A stretch of 64,000 nucleotides of DNA from the NCBI RefSeq assembly GCF_030129945.1, contig NZ_JARRAF010000021.1, positions 18,864 through 82,863 of the forward strand, in the 5' to 3' direction. The notes under the pieces were generated by a model. It saw only the letters and a program-made list of their open reading frames with translations. It made no database searches and was not told the DNA's origin. The first letter of the stretch is position 1, and every line of letters starts with the position of its first letter. The stretch is from Parachitinimonas caeni (GTDB lineage: Bacteria; Pseudomonadota; Gammaproteobacteria; Burkholderiales; Chitinimonadaceae). The position numbers and the translations under genes were made by a program. Positions 57,010 through 64,000 of the stretch are shown in pieces.

Positions 57010-57216
57010 ATGAACTGCCTGTTAGAGTTTCAGCATTCTCCGCAAGTGTTGAACTCCATCGAGTTTAATAAATCGAGAGCTGAGGAAGGTTTCATGCCTT
57101 GGGGGGTGAAGCCAAAATTCGGATTTAAAATATTCGGCAAGAATGAAGTGGAGTCAATCAAGAGACCTCTCCAGGAAATTCTGGCACTTTTTAGGAGAGA
57201 ACAATGGGATGCTTGA
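57010..57216 (+). pseudogene. Orphan Rhs toxin C-terminal fragment
   Basis: 68 residues. The stretch VKPKFGFKIFGKNEVESIKRPLQEI is like the end of the intact toxin, SDKFGFKIFSSAEMKRTINLPDEV, with KFGFKIF identical. It lacks the GS...DxD part. It overlaps the start of the second immunity gene, just as a toxin gene would, so it is best read as the displaced tip of an older, related toxin. It could be expressed as a short peptide from the ATG at 57010, though no good ribosome site is seen. Confidence 0.65.
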
Positions 57217-57632
57217 CGCTCTGGATTGAACCCATAGCTACATTAAGCGAAATTGCCAAACTGATTGATGAGGCACTTAATATACCCCTTTCTGATCATT
57301 CAACAGATCAATTTAATGAGAGTCCCGGATATGAAATTGATTGGGATGGAGGGAAGGGCGCGATTATTAATCTAATAGGTATCCCGGAAAATTATAAAGA
57401 GCTGCAACAGCTAGGGTTTGTTTATGCGGAAGAGGACCTTAAATACACATTGGCTATTATTTGCGATGATCTGCCATATAGATCGGATGATGGAACGTTG
57501 AGCCTGCCTTTCTCAACGCCAGAAGAGCTTTGTACCTTTGTAAAAAATAAAATGGATCAAGTGGGTGTGAAGTTATTCGCTAAGAAAAAATGTAGATGGG
57601 TTGGCAAGGGGGATGATTGTAGGGAATATTAA
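57204..57632 (+). CDS. Second candidate immunity protein, paralogue of 55562-55999
   Basis: 142 residues after TTTAGGAGAG. It shares with the first immunity candidate the MGxLT start, NIPLSDHSTDQFNESPGYEIDWDGGKG, DDLPYRS and the CRWVGKGDDCREY end. It follows the toxin fragment at 57010 with a 13-bp overlap, so it is the partner of that lost toxin and may still protect against related strains. AT-rich like its neighbours. Confidence 0.8.
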   Translation: MGCLTLWIEPIATLSEIAKLIDEALNIPLSDHSTDQFNESPGYEIDWDGGKGAIINLIGIPENYKELQQLGFVYAEEDLKYTLAIICDDLPYRSDDGTLSLPFSTPEELCTFVKNKMDQVGVKLFAKKKCRWVGKGDDCREY

Positions 57633-57694
57633 CTCTATAGAACAGATCTAAACATTAATTGGTTATTGCGTTATTTTAATGCGAGAAAAATATT

Positions 57695-57952
57695 GTGATT
57701 GCCACTAAGAATAAGATAAATTCAAGGGATGGCCTAATTTCTCTACTTAAGCAAATGGCGCTGGACCTGAGAGAAAATCCCGATGAGTGGGAGAATAGAA
57801 ATCTGGAAGATTTTCTTGAGGCTATGGCTAGCTGGATTGAAGACATGGATGGGTATTATGAAAATCTTGGGATTTCCAAAGAGGTGGGTTTAGAGGATTT
57901 CAAGTGGCGTATTTTGGCAGACGTGCTATTGGCTGCGCGTGTTTACGAGTAG
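57695..57952 (+). CDS. DUF7660-like small protein, probable immunity gene
   Basis: 85 residues from a GTG at 57695. DGLISLLKQMALDLRENPDEWENRNLEDFLEAMASWIEDMDGYYEN resembles DUF7660, a family often found next to polymorphic toxins; the WEN..LxxFLEAMxxW pattern is its mark, from memory. It is the last gene of the AT-rich array. The 287 bp downstream to bioB have no recognised gene. Confidence 0.6.
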   Translation: MIATKNKINSRDGLISLLKQMALDLRENPDEWENRNLEDFLEAMASWIEDMDGYYENLGISKEVGLEDFKWRILADVLLAARVYE

Positions 57953-58239
57953 CAGGTTTAGTCTAGGAGGCTGCTGAACCTGACCGCCGGGCCATGCTTG
58001 GCCGTTCTCTACCGCGCCTATTAATCGGCTCCTCCTTCAAGAAGTGGACGATCTGTGAATCCACGTCTTTGCTCGGTTAGCGCTAAAGACCAATGTTGAT
58101 AGGCTGATTACGGTGGGGTGTTGATAGGGGATTTGCTTATTTTTTGGGCGGATATGTAGTTTTTGCGGTGCTGAAAATTGACAACGATGACGACGATCAT
58201 CGAAGATGCGGCGATATTTGAATCAGCCGGGGACTTGCT

Positions 58240-59229
58240 ATGAATACTCCTACTCAGACCGTGCAGTTCCATCGTCAGCCTGAGCCGCATGCGCGGTCGG
58301 AGCAATGGAGTGTCGAGGCGATCGAAGCGCTGTTTGATCTGCCGTTTAACGACTTGCTGTTTCAGGCGCAAACCGTGCATCGGCAGCACTTTGACGCTAA
58401 CAAGGTGCAGTTATCGACGCTATTGTCGGTAAAGACGGGCGGGTGCCCGGAGGATTGTGGCTATTGTCCGCAATCGGTTCGTTATCAGACCGGTGTGGAT
58501 AATCAGGACATGCTGCCTTTGGAGGATGTGGTGGCGGCCGCCAAACGAGCCAAGGATGCAGGAGCTTCACGTTTTTGTATGGGCGCTGCCTGGCGTGGGC
58601 CGAAGCAACGGGATCTGGATGAGGTCAAAGCCATGATTCGCGAGGTGAAGGCGCTGGGAATGGAGACTTGCGCTACGCTGGGCTTGCTTAAGCAGGGTAT
58701 GGCAGATCAGCTGAAAGACGCGGGTCTGGACTATTACAACCACAATCTGGATACCTCGCCCGAGAAGTACGGCGACATTATTTCAACTCGCCAGTTTGAT
58801 GACCGTCTGGATACGCTTCGTCAAGTGCGGGATGCGGGTTTGAATGTCTGTTGCGGCGGGATTGTCGGGATGGGGGAGACGCGGGCGGACCGTGCTGGCT
58901 TGATTGCGGAACTGGCAAATTTGTCGCCGCAACCCGAGTCTGTGCCGATCAATAATCTGGTGCAGGTGCCTGGCACGCCCCTGGCGAACAGTGAGTCGTT
59001 GGATTGGACCGAGTTTGTGCGGACGATCGCGGTTGCGCGTATCACCATGCCGCATTCCTTTGTCCGTTTATCCGCTGGCAGACAGGAAATGCCGGAGGCG
59101 ATGCAGGCATTGTGTTTTCTCGCTGGCGCAAATTCGATTTTCTATGGCGAAAAGCTGCTGACGACGGGTAATCCAGAGTCTGATCGGGATCGACAGTTGT
59201 TCAAAAAGCTGGATCTCGCGCCTCTGTGA
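58240..59229 (+). CDS. bioB: Biotin synthase
   Basis: 329 residues. The radical SAM motif is C69-x3-C73-x2-C76 in [43 protein letters not shown] and [17 protein letters not shown] are diagnostic. It inserts sulfur into dethiobiotin. Other bio genes are absent here. A strong terminator follows at 59263. Confidence 0.96.
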   Translation: MNTPTQTVQFHRQPEPHARSEQWSVEAIEALFDLPFNDLLFQAQTVHRQHFDANKVQLSTLLSVKTGGCPEDCGYCPQSVRYQTGVDNQDMLPLEDVVAAAKRAKDAGASRFCMGAAWRGPKQRDLDEVKAMIREVKALGMETCATLGLLKQGMADQLKDAGLDYYNHNLDTSPEKYGDIISTRQFDDRLDTLRQVRDAGLNVCCGGIVGMGETRADRAGLIAELANLSPQPESVPINNLVQVPGTPLANSESLDWTEFVRTIAVARITMPHSFVRLSAGRQEMPEAMQALCFLAGANSIFYGEKLLTTGNPESDRDRQLFKKLDLAPL

Positions 59230-59262
59230 GGGCTTGATTGGTCTGTACCTGCATCGAAAAAA

Positions 59263-59287
59263 CAAAAGCCCCGTTTCGGGGCTTTTG
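59263..59287. terminator. Bidirectional intrinsic terminator
   Basis: Stem CAAAAGCCCCG and CGGGGCTTTTG with a TTT loop, followed by TTT on both strands. It ends bioB from the left and the 59300-60100 gene from the right, leaving 12 bp to that gene's stop. Confidence 0.9.
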
Positions 59288-59299
59288 TTTTGGGTGTGC

Positions 59300-60100
59300 T
59301 TATTTAGAGCGCTGGGGCGGTCTGGCGGGCTCCTGCTCAGATTTGAAGCTTTCGATGTTGGTCTTGATTTTATCCGGCGGTGCCATGGTCACGGCTTGCT
59401 TGAACTGATTCATGCTGCGCAGAAGGGTGGCTTGGCCAACCGTCTGTCCGAGATCTTTGTTGAGGCCGTTAACGACTTTCATGAATCGCTCGGTGCGTGA
59501 AGGTAGCTTCTTGCCGAGCTTGCTGGCCTCTGTCTTGAGGGTTTGGTCTTCTTGGCCGGCGGCGAGCTTTTCCTGTTCAAGGGCTTGCCTGGTTTGCGGC
59601 GTCCAATATTTACCAAGCTCAGGGTCGTTGAGCATCTGCTCACTCAAGGTGATGGCACTTTGGGTATCAAAGCTACGAATCATCAACTGGCTTGCCGCTT
59701 CTTTCTGGCCTTGTTCCAGCGCTTTCATATCAGCTTCGGTCAGCCCCTGGCATACCTTGATCGCGGCAGAGATCCAGTCTGGTGCAGTCAACGGGCCGTA
59801 CTTCGTTTCGTAATCTTTTAAATACTGTTCGTATTCAGCGACGGATTTGTCATACCACTTGTTGCCGGGCTTCCAATTGTCTTTCAGCCCTGCGGCTTTG
59901 CCCGTCTGATCGGCAAGCATGTGGGGAAATGCCTGACGCAGTCCGCTGTACATCGTATCCAGAGCGGCGCGAGTATGGTTGATTGGCAAGCTTTCGGTGA
60001 ACTTGCTCAGGCGAGGTGGACAGGCCTCGCCCCACTTGGCGGCAAAGACCGGCGAGGCAGTGGCGAGGGCGATTGCTAACGACAGAGAACGAATCAACAT
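59300..60100 (-). CDS. Exported hypothetical protein
   Basis: 266 residues from the ATG at 60100, chosen because a signal peptide follows (MLIRSLSLAIALATASPVFA); no clear ribosome site is seen and longer starts exist. The mature protein is mostly helical and charged (KWGEACPPRLSKFTESLPINH, WISAAIKVCQGLTEADMKALEQGQKEA, RTERFMKVVNGLNKDLGQTVGQ), with two Cys residues that could form a disulfide. I do not recognise a family. It is presumably periplasmic. Confidence 0.7.
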   Translation of the reverse strand: MLIRSLSLAIALATASPVFAAKWGEACPPRLSKFTESLPINHTRAALDTMYSGLRQAFPHMLADQTGKAAGLKDNWKPGNKWYDKSVAEYEQYLKDYETKYGPLTAPDWISAAIKVCQGLTEADMKALEQGQKEAASQLMIRSFDTQSAITLSEQMLNDPELGKYWTPQTRQALEQEKLAAGQEDQTLKTEASKLGKKLPSRTERFMKVVNGLNKDLGQTVGQATLLRSMNQFKQAVTMAPPDKIKTNIESFKSEQEPARPPQRSK

Positions 60101-60171
60101 ACGTGGTTGGCAACGGAAATAAGCGAGGATCTGCATTCTAGCCCGGAAGGTTCTCAAACTTCCGCCTTCGG

Positions 60172-60189
60172 TCCGACATTTGTGTCGGA
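60172..60189. repeat. Short inverted repeat upstream of the exported protein gene
   Basis: TCCGACA (60172-60178) and TGTCGGA (60183-60189), loop of four. It lies 70 bp before the start of the leftward gene, in the 60101-60624 gap. It could be an operator or part of a leader hairpin. The rest of that 524-bp gap holds only AT-rich promoter-like sequence and no gene I can support. Confidence 0.3.
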
Positions 60190-60624
60190 ATCTTTCTTCC
60201 CGCCGTGGTTGCGACAAGGCGGCCCCCATGAGTTTCTGCTAACGGATACGTAGCGCCCTGATAGGCAACTACGCGATTGCCTGATGTTGAACCGTCCGGC
60301 AATGGGGTGAGTGTAGGTCTCCATCGCTGCGCTAATTCTCTGAAAAGAAAGAAAACTACTTGTTTTTGTGTCGGTATTGTTGACCGGCCTTGCTGAATGC
60401 CCCATAAAAATCACAGCTCTGCTGATATTTAAGTAATTGCACTACGCGTATTACAGGACTGTGGCGATGAACTGTTCGAGACATGGTTTGGCGTAAACCT
60501 GGTGACTGCGGCTCGGCAAACCTGCCTTGATGGCTTTGCCGCTTGAACAATCTTCATGCAGCACGAGTATTCGGCAGCTTTGGGGCTGCCTGGGCAGCAA
60601 GATCACAACGAGAAGAGGAACGGC

Positions 60625-63600
60625 ATGCAATCAGATCATCAGACAAGCCTGTGGCGTTGGTTGCGCATGGGGTTGGCCTTTGCTGGCGCCCTTGCGCTGG
60701 CGGCCTGCAATAGCGATGGCGGTGGGGAGCCGGCGTCGTCAGCAATACCTGACAATGTTGTCAGGATTCACTATGCCCGTACGCAGTCGGATTATGCTGA
60801 TTGGGGTTTGCACTTGTGGGAGGATGCCAAGGGTAGTCTGGATCTGACGCGAGCAATTGAGTGGGCAAGCCCCTAGCTTTCAACCAGAAAAGATGATTAT
60901 GGGGCGATATATGATATTCCGCTGAAAGCAGGGGCCAAGGCATTCAACTTCATCTTGCATAAGGGGGATGAAAAAAATTGCCCGAGTGATCAGCGCTGGG
61001 ATGCGGCAGCGGCAGGGCGGGAGCTTTGGCTACAGCAGGGTGATTGCACGCTATATAAAGTACGTCCGGCCGTCAGGGTGGGGGATGTGTCCCAAGCCAA
61101 GGCTCATTGGTTGACTCCGAGCATCATCGTCTGGCCGGGGGCGGCGGTGACGGATCGATATGCTCTCGTTCATGCCGCCGAAGGGGGCATTACCTCTGGC
61201 AGAGAAGGGATTAGTGGTGGCACCTCGGTTGGACTGCAGGTGGAGTCGGCGGGGCTGGCTGATGATTTGAAAGCCCGCCATCCCCACTTGGCCAATGCCA
61301 CGGCCTTGCGTCTGCCGGCTGAGCTGAGTGCGAAAGCACCCGAACTCCTGAAAGGTCAGCTGGTAATGGCCCGGTTTGATGTGACAGGCCGCTTGCTGGA
61401 TTCGACCGCTTTGCAAACCGCTGGAGTGCTGGATGCGCTTTACGCAGGCGCGGCACAGGCTCAGGTGTTGGGTGCGGCTATCCAAGGAGGTGTGCCAACG
61501 TTCAGGCTTTGGGCGCCGACGGCCCGATCCGTAGAGCTATTGGTATTTGATGCTCCAAGCGGAGGCAGTCCCGATATTCGACCGATGCATCAGGATGCTG
61601 CCAGCGGCACCTGGTCTGTGGTCGGCGATGCCGCCATGACCAATCGCCAGTATTACCTGTATCGGGTCAAGGTTTATGTTCGATCAACAGGCAAGGTCGA
61701 GACCAATGTGGTGACCGATCCTTATAGTCTGGGACTATCGGCAAACAGCGAACGTAGCATGGTTGTTGATCTGGAATCCGCCCTCAGCCAGCCTGCAGGC
61801 TGGTCTGCCCACGCTATTCCATCCTTGGCAGGCATTGAAGACATCTCTTTATATGAACTGCATGTGCGGGATTTTTCAGCCTCCGACTTTTCGGTGCCTG
61901 TTGCAGACCGTGGCAAATTCCTGGCTTTTAGCCATGCCTCGTCAGCGGGCATGCGGCATTTGAAGACTCTGGCTGCGGCAGGATTGACGCATGTACACCT
62001 CTTGCCTGTGAATGATCTGTCGTCGATTCAGGAGCTTCCAGCCTTGCAGCAGCTGCCAGCAATCAGTCTTGCAGATGCTGCCGATTCCGAAAATCAACAA
62101 GCCGCAGTTGCGGCGGTGGCGGACCGGGATGCGTATAACTGGGGATACGATCCCCTGCACTACACCGTGCCTGAAGGTAGTTATGCCAGCGACCCAAATG
62201 GTCTGGCGCGGATTCGTGAACTTCGGTCTGCGATTGTAGCCTTGCATAACGCAGGGCTGCGCGTAGTGCTCGATGTTGTCTATAACCATACCCCGGCATC
62301 CGGGCAAGATGGCAAATCCGTGCTGGATCGGATTGTGCCCGGCTATTACCACCGCCTAAGTGCCAACGGTAGTGTCGAGACCAGTTCCTGCTGCGCCAAT
62401 ACTGCAACCGAAAACATCATGATGGCCAAGCTGATGATCGACTCGACCAAGGTTTGGGCGGCTCAGTACAAAGTCGATGGTTTCCGGTTTGACCTGATGG
62501 GGCACCAGCCATTGTCAGTCATGCAGCAGTTGCAGCGGGAAGTGAATCAAGCTGCCGGTCGCGACATATATATATATGGAGAAGGCTGGAACTTTGGAGA
62601 GGTGCAAAACAATGCCCGATTCAAGCAGGCTAGCCAGCAGAATCTGGCAGGGACAGGGATCGGTTCGTTCAGTGATCGTTTGCGTGATGCCGTTCGTGGC
62701 GGCGGACCATTCGATGGTGGAGATGCGCTGATACGCAATCAGGGTTTCGTCAACGGCTTGTGCTTTGCCCCGAATGATGGCTTTGCCTGCGATGCGGTAC
62801 GTCGTACTGCGGCATTGCACCAACAGGACTTGATACGCCTCGGCCTTGCAGGCAATTTGCGTGACTTCACCTTGCAGGATCATTCTGGCAATTCGCGTAG
62901 AGGGGCAACGTTTGACTATAACGGCGTGCCAGCGGGTTACACGCAAAGACCCCAAGAGCAGATTGCTTATATATCCGCTCACGACAATCAGACTTTGTTC
63001 GACATCAGCCAGTACAAGCATGATCGGTCCGTCAGCTCGGCAGAGCGGGCGAGGGCGCAGGCGGTAGGTTTGTCGTTGATCGCATTCTCTCAGGGCATTC
63101 CCTTCTTCCATGCGGGTGATGAACTACTGCGCTCGAAGTCGTTGGAGCGTGATTCCTATAACGCCGGGGACTGGTTCAATCGGATCGACTGGACATACCA
63201 AGCGAACAATTGGGGCGTGGGGCTGCCTAGTAAGGAACGAAATGGTGACAACTGGTCCATCATGAAGCCATTGTTGGCCGATACTACGTTGGCCGTAAAA
63301 GCGGCAGACATTACCTTTACCTGCGAACGCTTTCTGGACTGGCTGAAAATCCGCCGTAGCTCAAGCCTCTTCCGCTTGGCGAGTCTTGAGCAGGTACAGT
63401 CACGAGTCTCGTTTCCAGATGTGCTAGCTAACCGGACGCCCGGTGTCATTGTTATGCGCCTGGATGGGAGGAACCTGTCTGGTAGCCAGTACAAGGCAAT
63501 CTATGTGGTATTCAATGCCAGCACTTCGGCTGTTACATCCTCATTGGGAGGCGGTATTGGGAATTTGACGCTGCACCCAACCCAACAGTCCTCATCCGAC

Positions 63601-63693
63601 CCGATTGTCAGAACTGCGACCTACTCGGCTGAACGGCAAATTGTGGTTGTGCCAGCCAGAACAACGGCGGTATTTGTCGAGACGGATGCATGA
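60625..63693 (+). pseudogene. pulA: Lipoprotein pullulanase (type I), interrupted by paired frameshifts
   Basis: From the ATG at 60625 (AGAGGA site) a lipoprotein signal (LALAAC) leads to a CBM41/PUD domain (VRIHYARTQSDYADWGLHLWEDA). A TAG stops the frame at 60874-60876, but the same frame resumes and stays open to 63693 with all glycoside hydrolase 13 motifs: VVLDVVYNHT, nucleophile Asp in GFRFDLMGH (codon 62491), acid Glu in IYGEGWNFGE (62581), Asp in SAHDNQTLFD (62983). Reading one base off between 60874 and 60891 gives the expected PLAFNQK-DDYG, so a lost C in CCCC (60870-60873) and an extra A in AAAA (60888-60891) explain the stop. It cleaves alpha-1,6 bonds of pullulan and limit dextrins at the cell surface if intact. 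Confidence 0.85.
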
Positions 63694-63702
63694 TCCATAC
63701 AG

Positions 63703-63726
63703 AAAAGGGCATGAAAATGCCCTTTT
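63703..63726 (+). terminator. Intrinsic terminator after pulA
   Basis: AAAAGGGCAT and ATGCCCTTTT with a GAAA loop; ten-base perfect stem whose 3' arm provides the T-run, ten bases after the pulA stop. Confidence 0.85.
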
Positions 63727-63877
63727 GCCCCGTATTGGGAGATTTTTATAGAGTGAAGTAATCTGTTTGGATGGCTTTTGTTACAGAAATTCAAGCTGCT
63801 ATCAAAAATCTTCCTGATAAATTTCGTTATAAATCAGGAATTTGATGAATTGTTGAAAGATATTTTGGTGTGAGGTG

Positions 63878-63906
63878 TTGACGAGTTCAGGGGTGGGGCG
63901 TATAGT
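63878..63906 (+). promoter_or_regulatory. Strong sigma-70 promoter, probably of an rRNA operon
   Basis: TTGACG (63878-63883), 17-base spacer, TATAGT (63901-63906), preceded by an AT-rich stretch (63,740-63,870) that may act as UP element. The near-consensus hexamers with ideal spacing and the leader that follows match rRNA operon promoters of betaproteobacteria. Confidence 0.7.
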
Positions 63907-63983
63907 TCGCTTCCTCTGCTGCTGACGCAGCGAAACGAAACGGGCAACCGGGAAGTTTAGCGATAGTTAGTCAGGCCAGCAAG

Positions 63984-63994
63984 TGTTCTTTAAC
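63984..63994 (+). promoter_or_regulatory. boxA-like antitermination site of the rRNA leader
   Basis: TGTTCTTTAAC is close to the boxA core (TGCTCTTTAAC) to which NusB-S10 bind. It lies about 75 bp after the predicted start of transcription, as in leaders before 16S rRNA genes. The 16S gene itself is outside the window. Confidence 0.65.
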
Positions 63995-64000
63995 AAGATA

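Noticed and set aside
62566..62578. TATATATATAT run in pulA as a promoter or microsatellite
   Set aside because: It encodes IYIYG of the conserved catalytic segment; no other promoter feature is near.

Overview
The window is chromosomal DNA of a Gram-negative, GC-rich betaproteobacterium. The Neisseriales (a Chitinibacteraceae/Chromobacteriaceae-like lineage) is my best guess. The evidence is a RatA-RnfH pair, SlyX, TonB receptors, a type VI secretion VgrG island, and a betaproteobacterial-style rRNA promoter with a boxA-like leader at the right edge. Assignment to order is inference only.

Layout. 1-5.1 kb: three tandem minus-strand genes for exported DUF885 proteins; the leftmost is cut by the window edge. 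5.4-8.2 kb: a GNAT acetyltransferase, a MocR-type regulator whose PLP lysine is lost, and slyX. 8.2-15 kb: a candidate sRNA, two paralogous TonB-dependent receptors flanking a small secreted protein, and several copies of an unusual palindromic repeat. 16.4-24.7 kb: a complete 2-aminoethylphosphonate uptake and breakdown cluster (binding protein, PhnZ-like HD oxygenase, ATPase, fused permease, PhnW, PhnX, FAD amine oxidase, GntR regulator). 24.8-44.5 kb: housekeeping and mixed genes, including a YgiQ radical SAM protein, orphan solute-binding proteins, glycerate kinase, PadR-DUF1700, an AlaX-like editing protein, HD-GYP, AzlCD, agmatine deiminase with N-carbamoylputrescine amidase, DnaB, RatA-RnfH, ComF, a hybrid histidine kinase and a response regulator. 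45-58 kb: a type VI secretion effector island, VgrG to an Rhs protein with a variable C-terminal toxin, followed by an AT-rich array of immunity-like genes and an orphan toxin tip. 58.2-63.7 kb: bioB, a secreted protein and a lipoprotein pullulanase with paired frameshifts. 63.88 kb to the end: a strong promoter and leader that very probably belong to an rRNA operon just outside the window.

Most notable are two things. First, a family of dispersed elements (full length about 270 bp) begins TAGGYTCTGTTGACGT and ends with the inverted complement. Stems inside the element change sequence between copies yet stay base-paired, and copies lie exactly on gene ends: they supply stop codons to two TonB receptor genes and an AlaX gene and possibly a start codon to slyX. 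Second, the Rhs C-terminus has a nucleotidyltransferase-like GS...DxD signature. Downstream of it lie two homologous immunity candidates, the second preceded by a displaced fragment of a related toxin end, an architecture that suggests stepwise replacement of toxin-immunity modules.
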